From the NCBI GenBank assembly GCA_034429695.1, contig DAOUGC010000089.1, positions 1 through 17,759 on the forward strand: a stretch of DNA of 17,759 nt. The letters run 5' to 3'. The position numbers and the translations under genes are program-made. Below the pieces are notes generated by a model, which was given only the letters and a program-made list of their open reading frames with translations, had not been told where the DNA came from and did not search any database. Below, in pieces: positions 1-7,952 of the stretch. The DNA comes from DAOUGC01 sp034429695 (GTDB taxonomy: Bacteria > Chloroflexota > Anaerolineae > Anaerolineales > Anaerolineaceae). The stretch's first letter is position 1. The number at the start of each line of letters is the position of its first letter.

Positions 1-1228
1 TGCCTGCGCCTTCAAACCACCACCACGGCACCTGCATGAACGGCGCGGTGAACGCCTGTATTGGCTCGGGTGATAGCGTGAGGTTGTAGCCCTTGTTCAG
101 GATGATGCGGTCGTTACCCACCTGCCCGAAAAAGTCATCCGGCCTGGCCGGGCTGAACTCAGCCAGGGTGGGGTCAACCGGCAGCCAGCCAACGCCTTCC
201 AGGTAAAACTCAGCCCACACGTGCCCCTGGGTCAGACCGCTCTCGGCGAAATAGCCCACCACAGGGCGCGCCGGTATGCCCGCCGAACGGCACAGCGCCA
301 CAAACAGCGCCACAAAATCGCCGCACTCACCCCAGCCCTTATCCACCAGAAACTGCGCCCCGTGAATGCCGTCACCGGTTGCCCAGTATTGATAACGGGC
401 AGGAATGGCATCAAAAAAGCGTTTCGCCAGGCGGTAAGGGTTGCTCTCTTCCCCGGCGAGCTGTTCAGCCAGCGCTTTTACCACCGCCGAATCACTCTCA
501 ATATAGGTTTCAGGGCTGGTATAACGCCGGTAATCAGCCGTGGATGTATCATAAGCCATGAGCGCATCCGCATTGATCTTGCTGCGCAACGCGTACACGG
601 TGACGTTGAAACTCATCCCAAATTCCTGATTTGCCCCCACTGCAGGCGACTGGTGCAACTCCCAGTAATCCACCAGATTGCCATGTTCATCGCTGGTCTG
701 CAGGGTGGGCGGCTGCCACACTTCCAGCCCTGTGATCGTCTGGGTTTGCCAGTCGCGCGGGTGCGCCTGGTAGACCTGCGCGCGTTGGATGTTGTATCCG
801 TTGTTGTATAGAACCGCAGTGTAAACCACCTGATATTTGCGCGGGCTGTGGGTCTCCACAAAGGATGGCGGCACTGGCAAGGCAGGCAGCGCCGTTGCAT
901 CCAGCGCTTCAGCCGTTCCCGTTGGCGCAAGGGTGGGTACGGAAATTGCCTGCACCGGTTGTTCGGATGTCCCCGGCTCCGTGGGTTCAAGGATCAGGCT
1001 GGCCTCCACCGGTTCCGGCTGCTCCTGCTCCAATGGAATGCTCGCATATGTGGTGGGCGCGCCTGACCGTTGAAGCTCGCCGGTGGCGGCAGGCGGCCGA
1101 AAAGCCGAGCCAAGTGTCAATACCACTGCCAGCATAAACACTGCCGCTGTTCCACCAAACGCCAGCGGCGCGTCCACCAGCATTGCCAGCCATGCACTCA
1201 TGCTTTTTTTCACCGGTTTTGTTCTCAT
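1..1228 (-). CDS. Membrane-anchored transglutaminase-like protein (3' end beyond window)
   Basis: The frame is open from an ATG at 1228 to the left edge, giving 409 codons with no stop, so the C-terminus is missing. GGAGAGGA lies about 6 bases upstream and fixes the start. Residues about 20-43 form one hydrophobic segment after a basic N-terminus, predicting an inside-to-outside anchor. Residues about 44-125 are rich in Pro, Thr and Glu, like an extracytoplasmic linker. A central beta-rich region (about 125-250) precedes a transglutaminase-like core with the Cys-His-Asp triad in order: C302 in GECGDF, H336 in GHVWAEF, D352 in PVDPT. Family knowledge: bacterial transglutaminase-core proteins are usually cysteine peptidases or amide-cleaving enzymes, rarely true cross-linkers. 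The substrate cannot be read from this window. It is divergent from the radical SAM gene, 80 bp away. The family is confident; the exact role is unknown. Confidence 0.85.
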   Translation of the reverse strand, partial: MRTKPVKKSMSAWLAMLVDAPLAFGGTAAVFMLAVVLTLGSAFRPPAATGELQRSGAPTTYASIPLEQEQPEPVEASLILEPTEPGTSEQPVQAISVPTLAPTGTAEALDATALPALPVPPSFVETHSPRKYQVVYTAVLYNNGYNIQRAQVYQAHPRDWQTQTITGLEVWQPPTLQTSDEHGNLVDYWELHQSPAVGANQEFGMSFNVTVYALRSKINADALMAYDTSTADYRRYTSPETYIESDSAVVKALAEQLAGEESNPYRLAKRFFDAIPARYQYWATGDGIHGAQFLVDKGWGECGDFVALFVALCRSAGIPARPVVGYFAESGLTQGHVWAEFYLEGVGWLPVDPTLAEFSPARPDDFFGQVGNDRIILNKGYNLTLSPEPIQAFTAPFMQVPWWWFEGAG

Positions 1229-1293
1229 ATTTCATCCTCTCCACGCCAGTAACGTTGTTCCCCACAAAAACAGGTGCAATCATCATTCCAGCC

Positions 1294-1302
1294 TGATACA
1301 AT
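1294..1302 (+). promoter_or_regulatory. Extended -10 promoter of the radical SAM gene
   Basis: TGATACAAT fits the TGn-extended -10 pattern and no good -35 is visible. The last base of the hexamer is 7 bases before the A of the ATG at 1309, so the expected transcription start coincides with the start codon and the mRNA would be leaderless. No Shine-Dalgarno sequence lies in this gap, which agrees. Confidence 0.5.
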
Positions 1303-1308
1303 CATTTC

Positions 1309-2184
1309 ATGATCCGTGAAATTCAGGCAAAGAGCCTGATCAGCCATCATAAAGAACCCGACTGGTTGTTTGGCATCCAGTACACCATCAATCTGTACCG
1401 TGGCTGCCAGCACCAGTGCATCTATTGTGATTCGCGCTCTGAGTGCTACCAGATCGAAGATTTTGACCACGACGTGCTGGTCAAGGTGAATGCGATTGAA
1501 TTGCTGGAAAAAGAACTTTCGCGCAAGCGCGTCAAAGGCACGGTGGGCACCGGTTCGATGAACGACCCCTACCAGCCGCTTGAAGCGCGCTACAACCTGA
1601 CCGGACGCGCGCTTGAGGTCATCGACCGGCACGGCTTTGGTGTGCACGTGATCACCAAATCAGACATGGTGCTGCGCGACATTGACCGGCTGGACAGCAT
1701 CAAACGCGTGCACGCCATGGTGAGCTTCACCATCACCACCACTGATGATGAACTGGCGCGCATCCTGGAACCGGGAGCGCCCGTACCCTCGCGGCGCCTG
1801 GAAGCCATGCAGCGCCTGGCGGAGCGCGGCATCCATACCGGCATCTCGATGATGCCCATTTTGCCTTACATTGAGGACAACGCCGCCAATATCACTGCCA
1901 TTATCGAGGCAGCCAGCCGGTATCGCGCAGGTTACATTTTGCCCTGGTTTGGGATGAGCATGCGCGACCGCCAGCGCGAGTACTACTATCGCAAGCTGGA
2001 CGAACACTTTCCGGGGTTGCGCCAGAAGTACGAACGCCGCTTCGGGCATCAATATGGCTGTCAGGCAAATCATGCCGGTGAGCTGGAAGCATTATTCAAT
2101 GATCTGTGCGCGCGGCATGGCATTAAAACCCGTGCGCCGATCTATCGCGCGCCTGAACCGCCCAGACAACTGCAATTGTTTTGA
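1309..2184 (+). CDS. Radical SAM protein, SPL / Rv2578c-type
   Basis: The 291-aa protein carries the radical SAM cluster motif as C33-x3-C37-x2-C40 in GCQHQCIYCD, which binds a [4Fe-4S] cluster for reductive cleavage of S-adenosylmethionine. TGSMNDPYQPLE and the alternating hydrophobic strands VHVITKS and VHAMVSFTITT fit the partial TIM barrel of this family. The C-terminus ends in QLQLF, common in the group annotated as spore photoproduct lyase-like or Rv2578c-family proteins. Those proteins are widespread in non-sporulators and their reaction is generally unknown, so a DNA-repair role is not established. The start is the ATG at 1309, probably on a leaderless mRNA. No terminator is obvious in the 108 bp before the next gene on the same strand. 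Confidence 0.85.
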   Translation: MIREIQAKSLISHHKEPDWLFGIQYTINLYRGCQHQCIYCDSRSECYQIEDFDHDVLVKVNAIELLEKELSRKRVKGTVGTGSMNDPYQPLEARYNLTGRALEVIDRHGFGVHVITKSDMVLRDIDRLDSIKRVHAMVSFTITTTDDELARILEPGAPVPSRRLEAMQRLAERGIHTGISMMPILPYIEDNAANITAIIEAASRYRAGYILPWFGMSMRDRQREYYYRKLDEHFPGLRQKYERRFGHQYGCQANHAGELEALFNDLCARHGIKTRAPIYRAPEPPRQLQLF

Positions 2185-2292
2185 TTCTGACGCTTGTAGC
2201 GATGACCCGGAACCAATCGGGTTGGCTGTCCGTCTACTGATGGTAAACATTCCAAATGGGTATACCCCGATTGACAAAAGGAAACCACCACA

Positions 2293-3282
2293 ATGAAGAA
2301 ACCCTTTGCTTTGCCGATGATGATCCTGTCGCTCGCGATGATGGTTGCATGCGGAAAAATAACCCCATCGGTCACCGAAACGCCTGAACAGCTGTCCCCA
2401 ATGGTCACACAGGAAGCAACCTTCACTCCGATGGCGGAAGAACTGGCAACGGCTGTGCCTCCCACCCCCACAGCTGATGACACCGCGGATGAGACCGCGG
2501 ATGCTGTCACAACAACTGCGGATTATAAAAATGTCACCATATTTGTGGATGGCGTACCGGTGACTCTGGTGGATGGCATCTCGGAAGTTGAGATGGAACC
2601 TGGTTCGTCCATCAAAGTGGTGACCCGGTTTGAGGGTTGTGCATCGTCCGGAGATCTAACCGGTGATGACCTGCCCGACATGGCTTATGTGGTCTCCCAG
2701 ACATCTGGCGGAAGTGGGGTGTTTTATTATCTTGTGGTTGCCTGGCGCACGGTCAATGGATATACAGGGTCAAACGCACTGCTGCTCGGCGACCGTATCA
2801 TTCCCTATTCATCCTATATTGAAAACGGCGTCCTGAAGATGAACTATGCCGACCGCAAACCGGGCGAGCCGTTCACCGAACCGCCTTCTGTCAACGTGAC
2901 CAGATATTTTCATGTCGAGAATGGTTTGCTTTTGGAAAATCCATCCACCACCAGCCTCACCAGGCGCACATGGACTTGGACGCGCACCCAGTTGAACGAT
3001 GGCACCCTGGTCACACCGATTAAACCGGGGGTATTCACCCTCACCCTGGCCGATGATGGAACCCTTTACGGAACCACCGATTGCAATAACTTCTTTGGTT
3101 CCTTCACCCTGCAAGAATCAGCACTGTCCTTCGGCGATCTCACGGCGACAAGGATGTATTGCGAGGGCTCCCAGGAAACGATCTTTATGAACGACCTGAT
3201 GGAAGTTCAAAGTTACCTGATCATGGAGAATCAACTTGTGCTCGAATTGATGTACGATTCAGGGCAAATGATCTTCGAATAA
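2293..3282 (+). CDS. META-domain (HslJ-like) lipoprotein
   Basis: The N-terminus is a lipoprotein signal: two lysines, a hydrophobic core, and a lipobox ending MVAC at Cys20, so the mature 310-residue protein is predicted to be lipidated outside the cytoplasmic membrane. Residues about 21-75 are a Thr/Pro/Glu-rich linker. Residues about 85-215 form a domain with GDLTGDDLPD and SGGSGVFYYLVV, a pattern often found in front of META domains in this type of organism. Residues about 225-329 are a META (DUF306/HslJ-like) domain: a W-x-W start, DDGTLYGTTDCNNFFGSF, a later TRMYCEG, and a final strand with QLVLEL. Homologues are cell-envelope proteins of poorly known function; HslJ is linked to novobiocin resistance. 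AAGGAA lies about 10 bases upstream of the ATG. Its 3' end faces the next gene's 3' end across 23 bp with no clear terminator. Confidence 0.85.
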   Translation: MKKPFALPMMILSLAMMVACGKITPSVTETPEQLSPMVTQEATFTPMAEELATAVPPTPTADDTADETADAVTTTADYKNVTIFVDGVPVTLVDGISEVEMEPGSSIKVVTRFEGCASSGDLTGDDLPDMAYVVSQTSGGSGVFYYLVVAWRTVNGYTGSNALLLGDRIIPYSSYIENGVLKMNYADRKPGEPFTEPPSVNVTRYFHVENGLLLENPSTTSLTRRTWTWTRTQLNDGTLVTPIKPGVFTLTLADDGTLYGTTDCNNFFGSFTLQESALSFGDLTATRMYCEGSQETIFMNDLMEVQSYLIMENQLVLELMYDSGQMIFE

Positions 3283-3305
3283 AGCAGACCCTCCTGCGCA
3301 CCAGG

Positions 3306-4817
3306 TTAATACAGGAACGGCAGCAGGACCCCCACCACCGGTTCGAGGATCTCAAGCAGGCGGGGACCGTATAACTGCGCCGCGATGCCCACCAGCGCCA
3401 GCAGCAACCCGCCGATGGTGAGCACCGTCACCATGTTGCTCAGGCGTTCCTCACCTTTGCGCTCGTAGTGCGAACGCAGTTCCCTGATCTGCTCCTGAAG
3501 CTGGGCGTACAGCGCGCCCACATTCAACGCGTCCCGAAAACGCCGGTACAGATGAATTCCCTGCGGCTTGTAGGTCAGTTCAGGGAACCAGTAACTACTC
3601 TGGAACAGCAGGAAGTCCTCCCACAACTGGCGCGCCTTGCGCATGTTGGTGGAAAGGCGGTTGCCTTCGCGTTTGGCGTCGCCAAAACGTTTGGATAACC
3701 AGATTTTCTGGAACATGACATACAAAAAGACCGGCAGATAATCAGCCTCAATGTTGTGCGGCAAAGCCGTGAGGGTGAAATCGGTGGCCACCCGACCGAG
3801 GAAAATGGTGCGATCCGCCAGGGAAAGGCCGGTCCAGTTATCCCAGATGGCGATCAGGCTGGTCTCCATTACCTTGTTGTAATACAAGCGGTCAGGGCGG
3901 TGATCGGGCAGATCAAAACGGGCGTCAGCGCACAGTTCGTACAGCAACTGGCGAAAATCCTTGGTGGGCATGGCGGACTTGCCGCCAGCGTTAATACAGG
4001 CGTAGTTGAACTGGGTCATGGTGGCGCCGTACACCTGGGCAAAGTCACGATTGGTGTAGCATTTGCTTTCGTCCAACTCCTCCATGAATTTCAACATGGT
4101 GCGGTTGACGGGCGCATCGCTTACAAAACCCTGCAACAGGAATTCGATCCACAGGCGCACCGGAAACGGCCTGGCAGCCAGCGCCCGCGCTTCGAGGGTG
4201 GGCAACACCCAGCCGGTGTGCGGCGGATGCACTTTTTCCATGGTGTCCATCAGGCTCTTAAACTTATCGATATCCGCATCGGGGTCAGGCAGGTGAATTT
4301 TTATCGCCAGAAAACCGATCTGCTGGGGGAAGAGAAAAACATCTATCCAGTCCACCTCAAAATCGGTCTCATACTCAACCGAAGCGTCCCGCTGCACGCA
4401 CAGATGCATCGAGTGAAATTCGCGCAGGCGCTGCTCGCTGCAGGTCAGGCGCACCACGCCGTCCTCCTGACACTCGTGCAGGTTTTTCACCCATTGGTCC
4501 AGCGGGCGGGCGATCTTTTCAGACAGTTCATTGGCCTGTCTGTCAGGGGTCACCTCTGCCAGCGCGGTCACCTCGGGGAAGATCAGGTTGCGGGCATACG
4601 GCAGGAAAAAGAAGGTATCGTCCAATGCCCCAACGATGCCCCCGGGTTGTCCCTCCACTCTGCGCCACCACGGTTCCCACAACCCCTGCAACGCCTGGTA
4701 ACGAGATGCAAGCTGGGCGGAAACAGCCTGGCTGGCTCCCTTTGTGGTGGTTGGCTTGCCGGTTAAATCATGTTGAAAAGGGTAGAGCAAAATGGAGTAA
4801 TGATGATGAAGTTGCAT
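3306..4817 (-). CDS. Uncharacterised protein with C-terminal membrane hairpin
   Basis: I do not recognise the family. I chose the ATG at 4817 (503 aa) because GAGGGG stands 4-5 bases upstream. In-frame starts further out, including the ATG at 4889, overlap the candidate promoter at 4888-4896. The first residues are MQLHHHYSILLYPFQHD. The middle is soluble, acidic and aromatic-rich (DTFFFLPYARNLIFPEV; VDWIDVFLFPQQIGFLAIKIHL). A likely coiled coil (LYAQLQEQIRELRSHYERKG) leads into a hydrophobic segment at about 462-484 (TVLTIGGLLLALVGIAAQLYG), a short turn, and a second hydrophobic stretch to the C-terminus. A long cytoplasmic domain, then a helix, then two terminal membrane segments recalls the CorA layout, but the GMN signature is absent, so I do not call it a transporter. 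The gene is probably monocistronic. Confidence 0.75.
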   Translation of the reverse strand: MQLHHHYSILLYPFQHDLTGKPTTTKGASQAVSAQLASRYQALQGLWEPWWRRVEGQPGGIVGALDDTFFFLPYARNLIFPEVTALAEVTPDRQANELSEKIARPLDQWVKNLHECQEDGVVRLTCSEQRLREFHSMHLCVQRDASVEYETDFEVDWIDVFLFPQQIGFLAIKIHLPDPDADIDKFKSLMDTMEKVHPPHTGWVLPTLEARALAARPFPVRLWIEFLLQGFVSDAPVNRTMLKFMEELDESKCYTNRDFAQVYGATMTQFNYACINAGGKSAMPTKDFRQLLYELCADARFDLPDHRPDRLYYNKVMETSLIAIWDNWTGLSLADRTIFLGRVATDFTLTALPHNIEADYLPVFLYVMFQKIWLSKRFGDAKREGNRLSTNMRKARQLWEDFLLFQSSYWFPELTYKPQGIHLYRRFRDALNVGALYAQLQEQIRELRSHYERKGEERLSNMVTVLTIGGLLLALVGIAAQLYGPRLLEILEPVVGVLLPFLY

Positions 4818-4887
4818 GTTTCCCCTCATTTCAGACAGCAAAGCCGGCAGGGCCGGCCCGGGATTGATGATAAAAGTTCTTGCGTTC

Positions 4888-4896
4888 ATTATAGCA
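4888..4896 (-). promoter_or_regulatory. Extended -10 promoter of the 503-aa protein gene
   Basis: The minus strand reads TGCTATAAT, a perfect TGn-extended -10 box, in GC-rich surroundings without a recognisable -35. The predicted start is near 4881, giving a leader of about 64 nt before the ATG at 4817. Confidence 0.6.
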
Positions 4897-4935
4897 CCCA
4901 CCCGCAGGCAGGGAAAATCGTCGCCGGTTCCCCTT

Positions 4936-4969
4936 AAAAAATACAACCGCCTTTCGGCGGCTGTATTTT
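4936..4969 (-). terminator. Rho-independent terminator of the 138-aa protein gene
   Basis: Arms at 4938-4951 and 4956-4969 form a 14-bp stem with one G-U pair, closed by a GAAA-type four-base loop. Read on the minus strand it is followed by a run of six T. It lies 12 bp after the stop of the 138-aa gene. A-T symmetry could let it work in both directions, but no rightward gene ends here. Confidence 0.9.
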
Positions 4970-4981
4970 GGGTGCGGGTGC

Positions 4982-5398
4982 TTATTCCTCCGCGCGCTCC
5001 TCCCAGAAATCTTCAATGTTCTCATAAATGCCTTCCGGGAAACGCAACTCACGGTAGACGTTGCAAGCCTGCGGATCATCATCTGTACAAATTTCATAGT
5101 CCTGCCGGGCCTGCCACTCCAGAACGCGCTGCCGCCCGGGTGGGTTGTAGTCACGGGCTTTCACCTGCGTCAGCATGGCGCGCGCTTCCTGTTCGTCCAT
5201 GCCGGGTTGTGATGAGAGCATGTCGATGATCTCCTCTTCGGCCAGAAAGTGGCGGGCAACCATCACAAAGGTCAGCCGGCCGTAATGCCCGATATCCTCT
5301 CCCTGCTGCAGTGATTTCACCAATCGTTCCATCATCGGAGACTGGCGCAATTCCTCCAGCCCGGCGTTCCCCCGTTGGTTTTTACGCTTATCCGTCAT
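4982..5398 (-). CDS. Uncharacterised acidic 138-aa protein
   Basis: I do not recognise the family. The ATG at 5398 is preferred over the GTG two codons upstream because GGAGG (5404-5408) is 5 bases from the ATG and would overlap the GTG. The protein is soluble, with no signal or membrane segment. The first 25 residues are basic, then come a helical region (GHYGRLTFVMVARHFLAEEE), a helix-turn-helix-like stretch (IDMLSSQPGMDEQEARAML), the aromatic motif NPPGRQRVLEWQ, two cysteines (C-x8-C in ICTDDDPQAC) and a strongly acidic C-terminus (IYENIEDFWEERAEE). The cysteine pair might bind metal, but no second pair is seen. It has its own promoter with a palindrome resembling a LexA box and its own strong terminator, so it is probably an independently regulated single gene. 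Confidence 0.8.
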   Translation of the reverse strand: MTDKRKNQRGNAGLEELRQSPMMERLVKSLQQGEDIGHYGRLTFVMVARHFLAEEEIIDMLSSQPGMDEQEARAMLTQVKARDYNPPGRQRVLEWQARQDYEICTDDDPQACNVYRELRFPEGIYENIEDFWEERAEE

Positions 5399-5415
5399 AT
5401 CCACCTCCGGTATTT

Positions 5416-5434
5416 TGTATAGAACTATTGTTCT
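5416..5434 (-). promoter_or_regulatory. Candidate promoter with LexA-box-like palindrome
   Basis: On the minus strand a -10-like TATACA (5416-5421) is immediately preceded by AGAACAATAGTTCT (5421-5434). This contains GAAC-N4-GTTC, the core of the LexA box used by Gram-positive bacteria and reported for Dehalococcoides in the Chloroflexota. The usual C/G flanks are replaced by A/T and the four central bases do not match the Bacillus preference, so the identification is tentative. The predicted transcript would start a few bases before the Shine-Dalgarno sequence. Confidence 0.35.
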
Positions 5435-5453
5435 TACAACCGAAGGATACTGA

Positions 5454-5486
5454 AACGCAAACAGCGTTGCAATGGGGAAACTCCCC
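5454..5486 (-). terminator. Two small hairpins after the glycosyltransferase gene (weak terminator candidate)
   Basis: GGGGA/TCCCC (5474-5478 with 5482-5486) and AACGC/GCGTT (5454-5458 with 5464-5468) lie in tandem right at the 3' end of the gene. Neither has a real T run, so intrinsic termination is doubtful. Confidence 0.25.
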
Positions 5487-7792
5487 TATTCAGCCAGTGT
5501 AATTTCCCACAGATGAACGTTGGTAGGCTCGAATGCGTCAACATCAAACAACTCAATCCGTAAACGCTTCACTGCCATGCTTTCCCCCAGCGGCGCCACC
5601 ACATTCTTGAAGGATGACACCTGCTCACCAGGCACAACCACTTGTGCAACACGCTCATCATTCTCATCCCAGGCTGTCACGGTCACTTCCACCGGTTCTG
5701 CGCCGGTGCGCAGGGTGACATAACCAAGCTGAATGGGCCGCGGGAAGCTTAACTCCACCACCAGCGGGTTGGCTTCCAGGGTTTTGACCAGCGTATCCGG
5801 ATTGCCATCGAAAAGATTGATGATGTTCCCATCCAGCAGCGAATGGCGGCTCTGTACGCGCATGTCATCGATCTTGATTTCCTCAGCCACCAGTTGAGAG
5901 CGCGCCTCGTGCTCGGCGGCCAGTACAGCCTGCAGGTCAGGGCGGTAATGCAACCGCACCAGCAACAGATGCATCTGCCCAGCCGGGTCATGGATGCCGT
6001 CCACAATAAACGGCAGGTCAAAGTGCTGGCTGGAAACCACCTGCTCATACTCCTGGGCGGTCAGCAGGAACACTTTGTGCCCCAAATCGGTGTCCACCGA
6101 GTGCACCTGCACATCCGGCAGGTTGAATTCAATTTCAGAGGCGCCGGGCATAAAGAAGCGCGCCAGCCAGTCCACATTGGCTGTCCAGGTGGGCGAGATC
6201 ACCAGGCGGTCACCCGGCTGCTTTTCACGGTAAGTGCGCAGCGCATCAAAAGCCTGTGGTGCGCCGTATTGCGCACCGCCTCCGCCAAAATCTGCATGGC
6301 GGCGGGGACTGTTGGTGAGGATGTCCCAGTGCACAGTGAATGCCACCACGGCCAACGCAATGAGTGCAAAAGCCTGCACCTGCTGCTTCCGCCTGCTCAA
6401 CAGACTTTCCAGCAATTCCAGTGCAGCAGAAAAACCCGCCGTGGCAAATAACAACAACACCGGCAGCAGCGGGAAGAGCAGCCGGAAGGACAATCCGCTT
6501 ACGGCAGCCGCGGCAGGCGCAGCGATCAGCGCTGCAGCCAGGATGCGACTGGCGCTGCCCTGACTGCCGTCTGCTCTGAAACGCCTGAGCGCCGCCCACA
6601 GCCCGACCAACACCAGCGGCAGCAGCGCCAGTGATAAAAAGCCATATCCGGGTATGTTGTAATAAGCCGGTACGGCGCGTTCACCCGGGAAGAACCAGTA
6701 CAGTGGGTTGAAGGACACTGCCAGGTTTTTAAGCAACTGCATCAAACGACCTGGCAGGCTCAAGGACGCGTTCCAGTAGGAATTATTAAGGCCAAGCGTC
6801 AGGGCGAATTCGCCGGGGTGGTGCAGCAGAAAACGGATCAACGGAATGCTCAACAACGCCAGCAAGCCGAGCGCCAGCAGGGAGAACTTCCAGTGGGTGA
6901 TATGAAAACGCAGGTCGTAAATGATTAGCAGCAGTCCGGCGGCGATCAACACGGGCAGCGCGGACGGCATGGTATAAAACGCCAGCGCACCGGCAGCCAC
7001 CTCGGCGAAAAGCCAGCGCGGGTCGCTGCGCGAACGCAAGGCGGCATACAGGCACAGCAGGAACAACGCAATGAAGATCATCAGCGGCGTGCCTGTACGG
7101 GCTGCCAGCATCCATCCGGGGGAGAGCAGCGCCAGCAGCGGCAAAGCCCAGGCGTGCCGCAGGCGGAAACCATCCCGAAGCAGGCGTACCGCCAGCCAGA
7201 CAGCGGCAATCGAAAACAGCGCGGGCAGCAACCTTGCGGCAAAAACCGTATTGCCAAACAACCCGTAAGCTGCCATTTGCAGATATGGGCTTAACCCAAG
7301 CGAATAACTGCCGTCAAACCAAAACAATCCGGGCAGGGTTTCGCCGTTGTAAGTGAAGTTATCCCGCAGCATTTCGGCGGCAATGACACCAGCGGCTGCC
7401 TCTTCACTTCTGAAACCCACCGGATAACCTTGCAGCCCAATAAAAAGACCCAGTGTGTACACCAGCAGCGATAACCCAACGAGCAGTGCATGGGCGTGCA
7501 CTCGCAACCAGGCGATCATCCCCGGGGATAGCTGTGGTTCTTTGAGAAATTCACGCCAGCCCAAAACCGGGCGGGTGCGAACGCCGACTTTCTTTGTTCC
7601 CGATGCTCCGGCAGCACCGCACTCTCCACGCGGCAAGTCTGTCCGCGTGATCTGCACACCTTCCTCACCGGGGCGGGCTTCCACCACAAACTGCACGCGC
7701 TCCCCCGGTGCAAGGTCAACCCGGATCACGACCTGCGTGCGTTCGGAGTCCTGTTGTCCATCATCCTGGGTGGGTGTTCGGGGCGTCGTCAT
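5486..7792 (-). CDS. GT-C (PMT/ArnT-like) membrane glycosyltransferase with C-terminal F5/8C-like domain
   Basis: The 768-aa start is the ATG at 7792, three codons inside a TTG; AGGTTG lies about 7 bases upstream. Residues 1-95 are a soluble N-terminus. From about 97 to 505 there are roughly ten or eleven hydrophobic helices in the style of family GT39/PMT_2 proteins (for example FALIALAVVAFTVHWDIL at the end), with an acidic pair in the first external loop (GFRSEEAAAGVIAAEML) where the family's catalytic D/E residues usually sit. This suggests transfer of a sugar from a polyprenyl-phosphate donor at the outer face. An outside region follows, and the last about 115 residues (LFDGNPDT at about D662, NPLVVELSFPRP, VKRLRIELFDVDA, WEITLAE) resemble a discoidin/F5-8C carbohydrate-binding fold. 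The acceptor is unknown. The gene is monocistronic and divergent from the small membrane protein. Confidence 0.8.
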   Translation of the reverse strand: MTTPRTPTQDDGQQDSERTQVVIRVDLAPGERVQFVVEARPGEEGVQITRTDLPRGECGAAGASGTKKVGVRTRPVLGWREFLKEPQLSPGMIAWLRVHAHALLVGLSLLVYTLGLFIGLQGYPVGFRSEEAAAGVIAAEMLRDNFTYNGETLPGLFWFDGSYSLGLSPYLQMAAYGLFGNTVFAARLLPALFSIAAVWLAVRLLRDGFRLRHAWALPLLALLSPGWMLAARTGTPLMIFIALFLLCLYAALRSRSDPRWLFAEVAAGALAFYTMPSALPVLIAAGLLLIIYDLRFHITHWKFSLLALGLLALLSIPLIRFLLHHPGEFALTLGLNNSYWNASLSLPGRLMQLLKNLAVSFNPLYWFFPGERAVPAYYNIPGYGFLSLALLPLVLVGLWAALRRFRADGSQGSASRILAAALIAAPAAAAVSGLSFRLLFPLLPVLLLFATAGFSAALELLESLLSRRKQQVQAFALIALAVVAFTVHWDILTNSPRRHADFGGGGAQYGAPQAFDALRTYREKQPGDRLVISPTWTANVDWLARFFMPGASEIEFNLPDVQVHSVDTDLGHKVFLLTAQEYEQVVSSQHFDLPFIVDGIHDPAGQMHLLLVRLHYRPDLQAVLAAEHEARSQLVAEEIKIDDMRVQSRHSLLDGNIINLFDGNPDTLVKTLEANPLVVELSFPRPIQLGYVTLRTGAEPVEVTVTAWDENDERVAQVVVPGEQVSSFKNVVAPLGESMAVKRLRIELFDVDAFEPTNVHLWEITLAE

Positions 7793-7815
7793 GTGTATCA
7801 ACCTGGAATGGATTA

Positions 7816-7821
7816 ATTATA
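7816..7821 (-). promoter_or_regulatory. Candidate -10 box of the glycosyltransferase gene
   Basis: The minus strand reads GTGTATAATTAATCC, a perfect TATAAT 24 bases before the ATG at 7792. TG is present but directly abuts the hexamer instead of being one base away. The -35 position falls inside the inverted-repeat cluster at 7829-7894. Confidence 0.5.
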
Positions 7822-7828
7822 CACGCCT

Positions 7829-7894
7829 GTTCCCGCTTGGCGCAGTTGCACTGATTGTCAATTCCAACCCTCACAATCAGGCGGGAACGGTTGG
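7829..7894. repeat. Three-part nested inverted repeat in a divergent promoter region
   Basis: Three perfect complementary pairs overlap: GTTCCCGC (7829-7836) with GCGGGAAC (7881-7888), CTGATTGT (7851-7858) with ACAATCAG (7873-7880), and CCAACC (7864-7869) with GGTTGG (7889-7894). All right-hand arms are contiguous (7873-7894), while the left-hand arms are scattered. As RNA this would be a stem with a side loop and a pseudoknot. As DNA it covers both divergent -35 regions. Confidence 0.7.
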
Positions 7895-7904
7895 GAGGTT
7901 AATT

Positions 7905-7913
7905 TGCTATACT
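7905..7913 (+). promoter_or_regulatory. Extended -10 promoter of the small membrane protein gene
   Basis: TGCTATACT matches TGn-TATAMT. The predicted start near 7920 leaves a leader of about 33 nt before the ATG at 7953. No -35 resembles TTGACA. Confidence 0.55.
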
Positions 7914-7952
7914 AAATCAATATCGGGTTCACCATACATGAGGAGGAAAAAC

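Noticed and set aside
2185..2292. Terminator or promoter between the radical SAM and lipoprotein genes
   Set aside because: Only a 4-bp stem (CCCG/CGGG) and a TATACC with misplaced TG are visible, too weak to list.
3756..4766. Long open frame (336 codons) on the plus strand
   Set aside because: It is antisense to the 503-aa gene, which has a Shine-Dalgarno, promoter and coherent protein features. The shadow is a GC-composition effect.
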